A stretch of DNA of 64,000 nt from CAZSDP01 sp964605665 (GCA_964605665.1 CAZSDP010000019.1:1-64000); one strand, 5' to 3'. Shown: positions 36,634-45,987, numbered from the stretch's first letter. The notes: a model not told the origin generated them from the sequence alone. Program-made: numbers and translations.

Positions 36634-37344
36634 TCAGACCACAAAACGTAACACTTGATAGGCTTCCGCCGCTTCGACAGAGATCTCTCGCCCACGCTGA
36701 AGAGCGAGCACTCTCAGTGCGTCAATTCCCCCCATACTCGGTCCGGGCCTCTGTTGTGATTCATGCTTGCTGAATGCCTCGAGCTTACGATTCAGGTAAT
36801 CCCCAGAGATGTCTACGTAGAGATGAGGATGGAATGGCTGCGAATTCCACGCGAGCTGAGGCGAATCGGCGACCAGTACGTACTTTTGGAACGGCTTCAG
36901 ACTCGCCAAGTGCGGTCGAGAGGCGGTAATTCCAGCTTCGTAAATCGCCACGTGATCCTGATTGAAGCTAGGTGCGGGCAAGGCGATCATCGTCGGTTTG
37001 AGTCGATCGATCGAAAGCCTCGAGTTCTTTTCCAATGCCGCAACCAAATCTCGACGCGGCATAGCGTCCAGTCGAAGGTGCAAATCACGATCTTCGAAGA
37101 TGATTTCGTGATCGTCGACATCGAGGACTCGCATCGCTTCAGCGAGCTCTTCCGAACGGGTATGTGCAAATGTCACCCCGTCACGACCGTCGTAGTGCTC
37201 AAGATCTGAGACGGTGGCGACTTGAACAAAGACCTCACCACCTTGGTCTTTAACTTTTGCGATGAGCCCACCACAGCCGATCGTCTCGTCGTCAGCGTGT
37301 GGCGCAATGACGAGCAACCGTTGTTTTCCGAGAAAATTGTCCAT
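36634..37344 (-). CDS. PIG-L/LmbE-family deacetylase
   Basis: About 236 residues from ATG 37344, preceded by GGAAGGGG; an upstream TTG 37416 and ATG 37395 would add an unsupported N-terminal piece. APHADDETIGCGG is the family metal motif (PHxDDE), and APSFNQDHVAIYEAG supplies the later metal His. Family members remove N-acetyl groups from GlcNAc-type substrates such as GlcNAc-PI or mycothiol precursors, with zinc; the substrate here is not determined. About 127 bases upstream of manC and 357 bases from the ligase gene, consistent with glycan modification. Confidence 0.88.
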   Translation of the reverse strand: MDNFLGKQRLLVIAPHADDETIGCGGLIAKVKDQGGEVFVQVATVSDLEHYDGRDGVTFAHTRSEELAEAMRVLDVDDHEIIFEDRDLHLRLDAMPRRDLVAALEKNSRLSIDRLKPTMIALPAPSFNQDHVAIYEAGITASRPHLASLKPFQKYVLVADSPQLAWNSQPFHPHLYVDISGDYLNRKLEAFSKHESQQRPGPSMGGIDALRVLALQRGREISVEAAEAYQVLRFVV

Positions 37345-37701
37345 CGCCCGAAGGCCCCTTCCAAGATCGCGCTGGCTCAGGCAGCGCTCTGACATGTAGC
37401 ACTCGACTCTCAGCAAAATGAACTGAAAGTGCGAATACTCCTCAATCTCCTATCGGAGGGGACTGGGGCCAACTGGAGCTGTAGTGATAAGAAAGGTGAC
37501 AATTTAGGAGGCGCTGGCAGAGACGAATTCATCGCGAGAAAATCGGCGGATTCGCCAATTCCACTCACTCCGTATACGAATTGAGCAATCGGATCGTTGA
37601 AACTCGGTCGCTCCTAGCAAAGGTCTCATAGCAAAACAACCGATAGATCGAACAGCCCCCGCCGTTTTGACATGCGAGTCTCCGTGGAGAGGATCTGAAC
37701 C
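37345..37701. other. Divergent region upstream of the deacetylase and the O-antigen ligase-like gene
   Basis: 357 bases. Both genes should have promoters here. The plus-strand gene start has GAGAGGA eight bases upstream. I saw no RNA gene or operator of note. Confidence 0.45.
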
Positions 37702-39156
37702 TTGCAAGGACTGCCCCCAGCAGCTCCATTCACTGCCAGCGACCGACCGACGGTCCCACTGGTTATCCTCGCAGCAATCTGCTGCCTGATTGGTGTATGG
37801 AGTATCTACGCCACCGATTTGCTGGGTGATGATTGGCAGTACTTTCCCCTGACCATCGCTGCAGGAATGTTGGGGTTCATTTCACTGTTCGAACTTCGAG
37901 TCGGGCTCGCCGTTCTCCTCTTGGCAATCGGACTCTCGCCTGAGTTCACACTTTTTGGTATTCCGAATTTCCGCTACGAAGACGCGGTCTTACCGCTACT
38001 ACTCATGATATGGGCTAGCCAACACGTCATAAAAAAAGGTCGGTTACAACCGACCGATCTGAAACGCCCATTGCTGATCATCGTCTTCGTTGCTTCGATA
38101 TCATCGCTGAACAACTACCTGTATTCCGACTTAGATTTGATGCAAGCGCTCCTCTATCTCGGAAAGAACATCGAGTACTACCTGATCTTCTTACTGGTCC
38201 TGAATGCTCTCCACTCTCGGCAAGACGCCAAAGGCTTCATTTTCTTGATGCTACTGGCCAGTCTTCTCGTCGGCATCTTTGGGCTCACCCAATGGTCCCT
38301 CTACGGAGGAACCGCTGGATATCGACTTCCTGGCCCTAGCGGAGAAACCGCCAACATTCTCGGTGGATACTATGTCTTCCACATCTGCTTAGCGCTCGGG
38401 CTCCTAGCGCATTCACGGCCAAAAATGCGCCCGATACTGCTCATTTACCTCGCGATCATGTTGATACCGGTAGCCCTCACGCTGAGCCGGACCTCCTTTG
38501 TCGCGTTGCTGATTGGAGTCGGGACGATTTGGCTTGCTTCCCGCTCGTCTTTGCTCGGCATTCCCATCCTCATGATGATTTGTGGGGCGATCTTCGTGCC
38601 TGACTATGTCACAGAGCGGTTCAGCACGGTCATGGGCATTTTCTCCGGGGATTCACCGAGTTCCTGGACTGCGCGAGTGGCCGGCTGGAACCACTTCATC
38701 CCAGCCGCACTCGAACGACCGTTCTTTGGTCATGGCATCGGCTCAGGCACTCACGCAGTAGACAACGAATACGTTTTGCAGCTCTATAATTTGGGCTTCA
38801 TCGGATTGGGCGCGTTCTTGTGGCTCATCTGCAACTGCCTCAAAACCTCATTCCGACTGCAAAAGTCCAACTGTGGTGACGTCTGGATTTCAGGATTCGC
38901 ATTGGGCTACTTCGGTGGCACAGTCTCCCTGCTCGCTCATAGTATCGGAGCGACCACCTTCACCACGATCAGAACGACGGAACCGTTCTTTTTCGCCACG
39001 GGAATTCTCTATCTCTGTTGGAATCAGCATCGAAAGCGAGAAAAAGAGCGTCAGCCGTACTCGACAGACGAGCCGCTGACAAACATCGCTTCATCGATCA
39101 AGAGCTGGAGCCAAACGCCGGGCTACTCTGAGTCCTCGCCATCTGAAGGCCGCTGA
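37702..39156 (+). CDS. O-antigen ligase/polymerase-like membrane protein
   Basis: 484 residues from TTG 37702 (GAGAGGA upstream). About ten to twelve hydrophobic helices cover the length, for example LVILAAICCLIGVWSIY, VGLAVLLLAIGLSPEF and ILLIYLAIMLIPVALTL. The Wzy_C-type block near residues 320-375 (SWTARVAGWNHFIPAALERPFFGHGIGSG...HAVDNEYVLQLYNLGFIGLG) is typical of ligases and polymerases that move lipid-linked glycans. It is a member of a polysaccharide cluster. The last bases overlap the convergent DnaJ gene. Confidence 0.82.
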   Translation: MQGLPPAAPFTASDRPTVPLVILAAICCLIGVWSIYATDLLGDDWQYFPLTIAAGMLGFISLFELRVGLAVLLLAIGLSPEFTLFGIPNFRYEDAVLPLLLMIWASQHVIKKGRLQPTDLKRPLLIIVFVASISSLNNYLYSDLDLMQALLYLGKNIEYYLIFLLVLNALHSRQDAKGFIFLMLLASLLVGIFGLTQWSLYGGTAGYRLPGPSGETANILGGYYVFHICLALGLLAHSRPKMRPILLIYLAIMLIPVALTLSRTSFVALLIGVGTIWLASRSSLLGIPILMMICGAIFVPDYVTERFSTVMGIFSGDSPSSWTARVAGWNHFIPAALERPFFGHGIGSGTHAVDNEYVLQLYNLGFIGLGAFLWLICNCLKTSFRLQKSNCGDVWISGFALGYFGGTVSLLAHSIGATTFTTIRTTEPFFFATGILYLCWNQHRKREKERQPYSTDEPLTNIASSIKSWSQTPGYSESSPSEGR

Positions 39157-40010
39157 TCCAAACTCTCCTCAGCCTCTGCAGCGCCCCGCCCCTCAGCCTC
39201 TTCTTGAAGAGCCTCCCTAAGGCGCGCCAATCCCTTTGAAGATGGTTGCAGAGACATTGCAATCTCGAGATGCCGCGACGCTTCTTGTCGCATCCCCATG
39301 TCGAGATAGCACTGGCAACGACGCTTAGCGACTTCTGCATTCTGAGACCGGTCCAAACCGAGCGTCTCCGCTCTTCGCAGGTACTCAAGCGCAACGCGAG
39401 GCTCTAGCTCCCCCACAGTTCTCCGAATCAGAAGCCGTTTCATCCGATCAAGCGCTTCGTTGTAACAAGGACGATGCCGCCGCCGACCACGCTCTTCTCT
39501 CAAGAGATGTTCAAGCCACTCCAAGGCCACGAACCAGCTCTTTCGCGCCTCAAAGAGCTCGGCAATCAGAAAGGCAGCATCGATGAACTCATCAGAATCG
39601 AGGTGCTTCCGCAAAAAGACTGGGGCTAACTCACCATGCCTGCGGAGCCGTTCGAGCGCCTCGGGTCCACGATCTTCCAGTAACAGAAAGAGGATCGATC
39701 GAGCTTGATTCTGTGGACGGCCAGATTCCGTCACATGTGGGATTTTGCTCGTGACGTCGCGAATGTCCTCACGATTATAAACTTTCCAAATTCGGTCATA
39801 TGCCTCACGAAGGTCATCGTCACCGAGGACTTCCCAAGCCCTCATCACTCGACCAAGGCCACCGCCATCTGTCGGCGCCACTGACTTGTCTGGATGAACC
39901 TCGAGTAAGCGAGCGCGAAATGCCCTTCGGATCGATTGACGATCGGAATCAACATCGACTCCGAGGGTGGCGTAATGATCCAAAAAGGCATTTTCATAAG
40001 CCTCGTTCAT
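39123..40010 (-). CDS. DnaJ-domain protein with TPR region
   Basis: 295 residues. The N-terminal J domain (HYATLGVDVDSDRQSIRRAFRARLLEVHPDKS...VMRAWEVLGDDDLREAYDRIW) keeps the HPD motif that stimulates DnaK. The rest is helical with TPR-like repeats (AEVAKRRCQCYLDMGMRQEASRHLEIAMSLQP). It lacks the Gly/Phe and zinc-finger domains of full DnaJ, so it is a specialised DnaK partner. ATG 40010 overlaps the dtd stop by four bases. Its 3' end overlaps the convergent ligase-like gene by 34 bases. Confidence 0.85.
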   Translation of the reverse strand: MNEAYENAFLDHYATLGVDVDSDRQSIRRAFRARLLEVHPDKSVAPTDGGGLGRVMRAWEVLGDDDLREAYDRIWKVYNREDIRDVTSKIPHVTESGRPQNQARSILFLLLEDRGPEALERLRRHGELAPVFLRKHLDSDEFIDAAFLIAELFEARKSWFVALEWLEHLLREERGRRRHRPCYNEALDRMKRLLIRRTVGELEPRVALEYLRRAETLGLDRSQNAEVAKRRCQCYLDMGMRQEASRHLEIAMSLQPSSKGLARLREALQEEAEGRGAAEAEESLDQRPSDGEDSE

Positions 40011-40489
40011 GACGATGCCGCAGTTTCAGCTTCTTGAGTATTTTCGCGTGGGCTCTCAATCCATAGAGTCACCGGTCCATCGTTGATCAACTCAACCTCC
40101 ATCGAAGCACCAAATTGACCGGTTGCCACCTCTCCAACACCTTCGGCTCTCAGGTACTCAACGAACCCTTCATGCAGCCGTGCAGCTCTCTTCGGTTCCT
40201 CTGCTTCAATGAAACTCGGTCGGCGTCCCTTTCGCGTCTCTCCATAAAGCGTAAACTGCGAAACTGCGAGAATCGCACCTCCCTGCTCAAGAAGAGACCG
40301 ATTCATTCGCCCCTCAGCATCGGGAAACACTCGAAGGGTCGTGACCTTACGAGCCATCCACTTCAGATCTCGCTCTTCATCCCCTCGACCGATCCCGACC
40401 AAGAGAAGCGCACCGGCACCGATGCTCCCGATGACCTGCCCGTCCACGCGGACCGCCGACCGGCGAACTCGCTGAAAGAGAACACGCAC
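40007..40489 (-). CDS. dtd: D-aminoacyl-tRNA deacylase
   Basis: 160 residues, a normal Dtd length. From a GTG at 40489 with AAAGGG upstream. The N terminus MRVLFQRVRRSAVRVDGQVIGSIGAGALLLVGI and ILAVSQFTLYGETRKGRRPSF are the Dtd signature; the latter is the Ser/Gln/Phe-Thr-Leu-Tyr segment lining the active site. The late GP dipeptide motif is present as NDGPVTLWIES, so the catalytic chirality-sensing region is complete. The enzyme frees tRNAs from D-amino acids. Cotranscribed with the DnaJ-TPR gene. Confidence 0.93.
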   Translation of the reverse strand: MRVLFQRVRRSAVRVDGQVIGSIGAGALLLVGIGRGDEERDLKWMARKVTTLRVFPDAEGRMNRSLLEQGGAILAVSQFTLYGETRKGRRPSFIEAEEPKRAARLHEGFVEYLRAEGVGEVATGQFGASMEVELINDGPVTLWIESPRENTQEAETAASS

Positions 40490-40595
40490 GAAGAGAAGCC
40501 CTTTCTGCCGGATGCGGCGACATCCGCCGCACAGCCCACTCCAAGAAATACACTTAAACCGTTTCTATACTAACACTTAAAAACTCGAGGAGAGT

Positions 40596-40611
40596 TGGCA
40601 CATCAATTTCT
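40596..40611 (+). promoter_or_regulatory. Sigma54-like -24/-12 element, weak
   Basis: TTGGCAC-ATCAA-TTTCT: the -24 half and the spacing match the RpoN consensus (TGGCAC-N5-TTGCA), but the -12 GC is TC here. It would start transcription about 85 bases before the flagellar gene at 40708. The window does encode a sigma54 activator. Low confidence. Confidence 0.25.
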
Positions 40612-40707
40612 TATTCCGCTCCTCGTCAACCGTTGTTCGGAAGCGGCCCACGCTCTCAAAAAGAGGAGGGCCCACCAGAGTGAGATTCGTCGGAAAGGAA
40701 CGTGTCG

Positions 40708-41421
40708 ATGGACATCTCCTATCACATCGCGCAGAACGGCCTCAATGCCGGAAACATACGCCAGAGTGTCATCGCCAACAACCTCTCGAACCTCACCACG
40801 GACGGGTTTCGATCACAACTCGTCGAGTCGTCCACAGTTCGCGGCCCCGGAACTCAGATTTTGGGCGTCCGAGACAGCCAAGAACAAGGGGCACTTCGTC
40901 AAACGTCACGAGCGACCGACTTCTTTCTCGATGGAGAAGGCTTCTTCAAGATCCAGACGCAAGATGGAACTGCATACACCAGGCATGGACAATTCGGAAT
41001 CGACGGAGAAGGAAATCTAGTCACCGGCTCCGGTTATCTGGTCGATCCCCAGATCACACTTCCGGAAGATACAACATCGGTACGAACGACCCGTGACGGA
41101 ACTATCTTTGCCATCGATGCGCAAGGCCTGGAAACAAATGTTGGCCAACTGGAAGTCACTCGATTCATCAATCCCTCCGGTCTCCTCGCAATCGGTGACA
41201 ACCTGTACGTTCAAGGACCAAATTCTGGGGATCCGATTGATGGCGCGCCTGGAGATCCAGGTTTCGCGACAGTCGTCACAGGAGCCCTTGAGAGCTCAAC
41301 GGTTGATCCCAGCAGAGAAGTCACCAACCAAATCGTCAACCAGCGCTACTACCAGATGAATCTGCGGTCATTCCAAACGGCAGATGCCCTGGTGAGTCGA
41401 ACTCTAGACATCTTTTCATAA
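40708..41421 (+). CDS. Flagellar basal-body rod/hook protein (FlgF/FlgG family)
   Basis: 237 residues from the ATG at 40708 (AAAGGA eight bases upstream); a GTG at 40702 is less likely. The N terminus YHIAQNGLNAGNIRQSVIANNLSNLTTDGFR is the rod-hook family N-terminal helix, and the C terminus EVTNQIVNQRYYQMNLRSFQTADALVSRTLDIFS is the matching C-terminal helix that packs with it. The middle contains a beta domain with DGEGFFKIQ. FlgF and FlgG differ in subtle ways; the length fits FlgF or a short FlgG. No other flagellar gene is in the window, so this lone copy stands out. A cytoplasmic partner or export apparatus is elsewhere. Confidence 0.85.
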   Translation: MDISYHIAQNGLNAGNIRQSVIANNLSNLTTDGFRSQLVESSTVRGPGTQILGVRDSQEQGALRQTSRATDFFLDGEGFFKIQTQDGTAYTRHGQFGIDGEGNLVTGSGYLVDPQITLPEDTTSVRTTRDGTIFAIDAQGLETNVGQLEVTRFINPSGLLAIGDNLYVQGPNSGDPIDGAPGDPGFATVVTGALESSTVDPSREVTNQIVNQRYYQMNLRSFQTADALVSRTLDIFS

Positions 41422-41512
41422 GCCCTAAACAGCACATTGGAGGTCGAAGCAATTGGCCAGAACCGCGCAAGAAGGCCTCCATGTCGACCTCTGAACAGCC
41501 GAAGAAAATGAC

Positions 41513-42220
41513 ATGTTGCTCACAGCACACCAGCCAAACTACTTGCCCTACCCAGGGTTCTTCCAGAAAGTCGCCTCCGCAGACGAATTCTTGGTTGTCG
41601 ACACAACCCAATTCGTAAAACGGGGTCCGTTCGGCTGGATCCACCGCAACAAGATTGGCACTCCAAATGGACCAATTTGGCTCACTCTTCCCGTCCTAAC
41701 CAAGGGGCGCTTCGACCAACGCATCTGTGAGGTCGAACTCGATCCACGCCGCGATTGGGCAAAAAAACACTGGAAGAGCCTCGAGTGGAATTACAACCAA
41801 TCGCCACACTGGGAACAGTTCTCGCCGGGACTGAAGCAAATCTACCAGAAGAGCTGGTCACACCTCTCACCGTTGACGACGGAGCTCATCCGCTGGTTTC
41901 TAGAGGTCCTCGAAATCGATCTCCCCTTCCACGTCGCCAGCGATCTCAACGCCGAGGGAGCTGCCACCGACTACATCCTCGCCTTTTGTCGAGAATTGGG
42001 GGCAACCGAGTTTCTTTCCGGCATCCACGGACGTGACTACCTAGAGGTAGACAAGTTCAGCTCTCAGAACATCAAGCTTCACTTCCATGAATACGCTCCT
42101 CCAACCTACTCGGTGCCAGGGAGACCCGATCTCGAGAATCTATCAATGCTCGATGCAATCTTCTGGGGAGGTGAAGAAGTCATCCAGTGGGTGCATTCCA
42201 ACGAGCGGAGCTACAGTTGA
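41513..42220 (+). CDS. WbqC-like family protein
   Basis: 235 residues. The N terminus LLTAHQPNYLPYPGFFQKVASADEFLVVDTTQFVKRGPFGWIHRNKI matches the WbqC family (HQPNYLPWLGFF type). The family is found in O-antigen and capsule loci and is a presumed transferase of unknown reaction. The Shine-Dalgarno is weak (GAAGAAAA). It precedes the WecA-like gene, overlapping by four bases (TTGA), which supports a role in glycan assembly. Confidence 0.85.
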   Translation: MLLTAHQPNYLPYPGFFQKVASADEFLVVDTTQFVKRGPFGWIHRNKIGTPNGPIWLTLPVLTKGRFDQRICEVELDPRRDWAKKHWKSLEWNYNQSPHWEQFSPGLKQIYQKSWSHLSPLTTELIRWFLEVLEIDLPFHVASDLNAEGAATDYILAFCRELGATEFLSGIHGRDYLEVDKFSSQNIKLHFHEYAPPTYSVPGRPDLENLSMLDAIFWGGEEVIQWVHSNERSYS

Positions 42221-43461
42221 AATCACTACTGAACTACCCCCACCTCGGCATCTTCATCGTCGCCTGGTTCATCGCGGATCTCGCAGTTCCCACTTTCATT
42301 GCAATGGCTCATCGATTCGGATTACTCGATCGGCCCGGAGCTCATGGAGGAAAGAACCAAGCCGCTCCGATTCCCTACCTCGGGGGACTTGGGATCTTCT
42401 TGGCGTTCTCCCTCGCTCTCTTCAGCACACTACGATTCGAGAGCCTACAAGCATTTGTTCCCTTTCTCGTTTTGATTTCGGGAGCAGCAGTCGTCACCAC
42501 CTTGGGCCTCCTCGACGATCGAAAGCCGATCAGCGCCGTGGTGAAGCTTGGAGTGTTGACCCTCATCACGATCGTCTTAGCAGCCTTTGGCGTACGCATG
42601 GAATTGCTGCCAGACTATCTTGGAGGAAGTCTGAATCTCGCATTGACGCTGCTTTGGATCGTCGGAGTCATCAGTGCGACGAACAGCCTCGACAATACTG
42701 ACGGGGTAGTCGGAGGTGTGACCGCCATCGCTGGAGTCTTCATCTTTGCGATCGCCTGGGGTGCGAGTGCAGCAGACTCCCAGAGCTGGCTCTCATATCT
42801 AGCGGTTGCTCTGATCGGGTCATCACTCGGTTTTCTTCGCTACAACTTCCCTCCTGCGCGCGTCTACCTCGGTGACAATGGGGCTTTTCTCCTGGGATAC
42901 CTACTCGCGACGATTCTGGTTTTCGCTGAGTACTCCAGCGATCCCCTCCAAGCGATTCTCATTCCATGCCTCATCCTCGTGGTGCCCTTGGCAGACATTG
43001 TGATCTCCACACTCCTCAGGATCCGGGATGGCGACGTGAAGAACTGGAAAGAGGCGGTTCTATATTGTGGCAAGGACCACCTTGCTCACCTCTTGATGGC
43101 GAGTGGCTTGACGAAACGACAGGCCGTTTGCTCCTTGTACGCGTTGGGAATTGCCGGCGGCAGCACCGCGCTGTTGATCCAGCGGCTCGACAGTCGAGCC
43201 TTTGCTCTCTCTGCCATCGTGATCTTCGCAGCGGGACTCGTTGCTTTCGGGATCTTCTTAGGTCGAGCGCGGCAAAAGAGCTCGAGCGAGGAGGCCATCG
43301 ATCGACCGAAAGAGAGCTCTCCGATTCCGGTCGCTACCGAAAACGATCCGCTCGTATCGGTTCCGATATTGAATCTTGGTCCGGAGCATGAATTCTTCGA
43401 ATCACCAATAGAGCACGCAGAGCAATCATCAGAAGTAGCGGAAGAAGAGCCGAGCTACTGA
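42217..43461 (+). CDS. WecA/MraY-family glycosyl-1-phosphate transferase
   Basis: 414 residues from the TTG at 42217, which overlaps the WbqC-like stop (TTGA) and has GGAG six bases upstream; a GTG at 42187 is a less likely start. It has the family motifs: LLDDRKPIS, ATNSLDNTDGVVGGV (Asp-rich), VYLGDNGAFLLGYLLA, and about ten transmembrane helices. The enzyme moves a sugar-1-phosphate from UDP to a polyprenyl phosphate, the first lipid-linked step of glycan synthesis. LDNTDG in place of MraY-type or WecA-type residues does not decide the sugar. The C-terminal tail is hydrophilic and acidic. Not mraY of the dcw cluster by context. Confidence 0.9.
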   Translation: MKSLLNYPHLGIFIVAWFIADLAVPTFIAMAHRFGLLDRPGAHGGKNQAAPIPYLGGLGIFLAFSLALFSTLRFESLQAFVPFLVLISGAAVVTTLGLLDDRKPISAVVKLGVLTLITIVLAAFGVRMELLPDYLGGSLNLALTLLWIVGVISATNSLDNTDGVVGGVTAIAGVFIFAIAWGASAADSQSWLSYLAVALIGSSLGFLRYNFPPARVYLGDNGAFLLGYLLATILVFAEYSSDPLQAILIPCLILVVPLADIVISTLLRIRDGDVKNWKEAVLYCGKDHLAHLLMASGLTKRQAVCSLYALGIAGGSTALLIQRLDSRAFALSAIVIFAAGLVAFGIFLGRARQKSSSEEAIDRPKESSPIPVATENDPLVSVPILNLGPEHEFFESPIEHAEQSSEVAEEEPSY

Positions 43462-43487
43462 GTTCTCTCCTGGAGACCACTCAGCGC

Positions 43488-44381
43488 TCAAGAAGAAGAG
43501 GGTCTCTCACCTTCGATCGAGAGCGCCCCCCCACCGGAAAACGTGGGAGCACCATGATCCCGCACATCGACACGCTGAAACTTGATCGCATGTCCAGTTG
43601 AGCAGTCCACCTCTAAGAGCGCACCGCAAAGGTGTACGTTATCCTCGGCAACCGTGAATGGTGCATGCATCGCTGTCAGGAACTTATGCAAAACGGCGTC
43701 TGCACGACGCCCGATCACACTGTCGTAAGGCCCTGTCATCCCCAAATCAGACAAAAAGGCGGTCCCCTTCGGGAGAATGCGATCATCTGCAGTGGGTACA
43801 TGAGTATGGGTGCCGAATACGCAGCTCGCGCGGCCGTCCAAGTACCATGCAGCCGCCATCTTCTCGCTCGTCGCTTCCGCATGAAACTCGACAATGCGGA
43901 TTTTCACGTCGTCAGGGAATGAGTCCAGAGCCCGATCTACGGTGCGGAAGGGGCAATCAACACTCTCCATGAACACACGTCCAAGCACGACAACCAACCC
44001 CACCGAAATTCCGCCCTCGAGGTCGATTTGATAGACGCCAGTTCCAGCGGCGCGTTCCGGGTAGTTCATCGGCCTGAGCAACCGATCTTCCTTCTCATAG
44101 ACTTCGAGGTTGTCTTTGCGCTTCCAAGCGTGATCCCCCATCGTCATCAAGTCGACGCCAGCACCACGCAAGTCCCTAAAAATGCGGTGGGTAATACCGG
44201 ATCCCGAGGCGGAATTCTCCGCGTTCGCGATCACCAGATCCAAGCCCCATTCCTTACGCAGTCTTGGGAGTTGCTCGCGGACGATTCTCCTACCCGGCTT
44301 CCCGACAATGTCGCCGATCAGCAAAATCTTCCGCGTTGAATTCCCCGCAGGGTCATGCGCACCAGGGAGTTCTTTCGACAC
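43488..44381 (-). CDS. ymdB: TIGR00282/YmdB-type metallophosphoesterase
   Basis: 297 residues from GTG 44381 (GAGG seven bases upstream). ILLIGDIVGKPGRRIV is the YmdB/TIGR00282 N-terminal motif, with VIANAENSASGSGIT, later HAEATSEKMA and GTHTHVPTADDRILP as metal His. YmdB is a 2',3'-cyclic nucleotide phosphodiesterase, affecting RNA turnover and biofilm in Bacillus. In this protein the second motif reads MGDHAW where many members have GNH. It follows rny by four bases on the same strand, as in the conserved ymdA-ymdB pair. The C terminus has a Ser/Pro tail. Confidence 0.9.
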   Translation of the reverse strand: MSKELPGAHDPAGNSTRKILLIGDIVGKPGRRIVREQLPRLRKEWGLDLVIANAENSASGSGITHRIFRDLRGAGVDLMTMGDHAWKRKDNLEVYEKEDRLLRPMNYPERAAGTGVYQIDLEGGISVGLVVVLGRVFMESVDCPFRTVDRALDSFPDDVKIRIVEFHAEATSEKMAAAWYLDGRASCVFGTHTHVPTADDRILPKGTAFLSDLGMTGPYDSVIGRRADAVLHKFLTAMHAPFTVAEDNVHLCGALLEVDCSTGHAIKFQRVDVRDHGAPTFSGGGALSIEGERPSSS

Positions 44382-44385
44382 GTGA

Positions 44386-45987
44386 CTACCTCGCGTACTC
44401 CGTGACTCGCGTTTCTCGGATCAGTGTGACTTTGATTTCACCTGGATATGTCAGCTCAGACTCAATCTGCTTCGCGATGTCGTGGCAGAGTCGAATTGCT
44501 TTCTTGTCATTCACCCGCTGAGCATTGACGAACACTCTGACTTCACGGCCCGCTTGGATCGCCTGCGCATTCTTGACCCCAGAAAAACTGGTCACCAGGG
44601 ACTCCAGTTTTTCGAGGCGTTGAATGTATCGTTCGAGGCTCTCACCTCGAGCACCAGGACGAGATCCCGAAATCGAATCTGCCGCCTGCACAATCACCGC
44701 ATAAATCGATTCTTGCGGTACATCGTTGTGGTGCGAAGCAGCCGAATTGCAGACTTCCGCCGGTTCGTCATATCGACGGAGTAGGTTGGCACCAATCTCA
44801 GGGTGACCGCCTTCAAATTGGTGGTCTACCGCCTTACCGATGTCATGGAAGAGTGCGCAGCGCTTCGCCAATTGCACATCCAGGCCTAGTTCTCCAGCGA
44901 TCATCCCAGCGAGATTTGCGCATTCCACTGAGTGATCGAGGACGTTTTGCCCATAAGAGCTTCGGAACCGAAGTCGTCCCAATAGAGTCACCAATTTCGG
45001 GTGCATCCGTGGAATGTCGAGCTCGATCGAGGTTTGGCGACCAGTTTTTTGGATCAGCTCATTCATCTCTCGCTTGGTCTCCGCAACCACCTCTTCAATA
45101 CGACTCGGGTGAATGCGGCCATCTGCAATCAGCTGCCCAAGAGCGCGGGTCGCCATCTCCCTCCGAATCGGATCGAAGCAGGAGAGATTGATCACGCCAG
45201 GAGTGTCATCCACGATCACGTCAACTCCCGTGACCTTCTCAAATGCGCGGATGTTTCGTCCCTCACGACCGATGACCCGTCCCTTCATCTCGTCGTTCGG
45301 CAACTCGAGACTATTCGAGGTCGCCTCTTGGCAATAGCTCGAAGCAAGTCGTTGAATCGAAGAGGCGAGAATATCAAGGGAGCGTTCCTCGACTTGCTCT
45401 TGAGTGCGCTCAATCATCCGCGCGACCAGAGCATCGCTCTCATGCTCCAAGTCCTGCTCGAGTCTCTTCAGGAGTGTCTTTTCCGCCTCTTCACGCGAAA
45501 GACCAGATATGCGCTGAAGTTGATCGCGAGAATCCTCATAGATCCGTTCGATCTCTTCTTCTCGCTGCGAGACTCGTTGCTCTCTAGACTTTAAGCTCTT
45601 CTCACCGGAGTCGAGCTTTCGCTCTTTTCCTCTGAGCAAGTCCATCCGGCGCTCGATCTCATCCTCACGCTTGGAGATCCTCCGCTCTTCATCCTTCAGT
45701 TCAGCTCGAGTTTCCCGTACTTCACGGTTGTAGCTATCGCGCTGATCTTGAATCCAAGCCTTTGCCTCCGAACGAGCTTCAGTCTTGAGCCGGTCAGAAG
45801 CCTCATTCGCCTCTTCTAATATTCGCTTTCGCTCGACCTGCGCACCACTGGTTGCACGCTTCGTGAGTAGATTTGCAAAAAACCAACCTGCCGCAATCGC
45901 AACGACCGCAAACACAACGATCGTCAGAGGATCCAAATCGGTGATTGCGAGGAGGTTGTACGAGCTAGGTCCAATCGGTCCATCCAT
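44386..45987 (-). CDS. rny: Ribonuclease Y
   Basis: 533 residues, near the usual RNase Y length of about 520. The N-terminal transmembrane helix (LTIVVFAVVAIAAGWFFANLL) is followed by a long charged coiled coil, a KH domain (MKGRVIGREGRNIRAFEKVTGVDVIVDDTPGVI) and an HD domain (CALFHDIGKAVDHQFEGGHPEIG) whose His-Asp pair is intact, then the typical C-terminal block. RNase Y starts mRNA decay at the membrane. Followed at four bases by ymdB. Regulatory elements upstream are not obvious; the start ATG at 45987 has AAAGGAAAG, though spaced far. Confidence 0.96.
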   Translation of the reverse strand: MDGPIGPSSYNLLAITDLDPLTIVVFAVVAIAAGWFFANLLTKRATSGAQVERKRILEEANEASDRLKTEARSEAKAWIQDQRDSYNREVRETRAELKDEERRISKREDEIERRMDLLRGKERKLDSGEKSLKSREQRVSQREEEIERIYEDSRDQLQRISGLSREEAEKTLLKRLEQDLEHESDALVARMIERTQEQVEERSLDILASSIQRLASSYCQEATSNSLELPNDEMKGRVIGREGRNIRAFEKVTGVDVIVDDTPGVINLSCFDPIRREMATRALGQLIADGRIHPSRIEEVVAETKREMNELIQKTGRQTSIELDIPRMHPKLVTLLGRLRFRSSYGQNVLDHSVECANLAGMIAGELGLDVQLAKRCALFHDIGKAVDHQFEGGHPEIGANLLRRYDEPAEVCNSAASHHNDVPQESIYAVIVQAADSISGSRPGARGESLERYIQRLEKLESLVTSFSGVKNAQAIQAGREVRVFVNAQRVNDKKAIRLCHDIAKQIESELTYPGEIKVTLIRETRVTEYAR

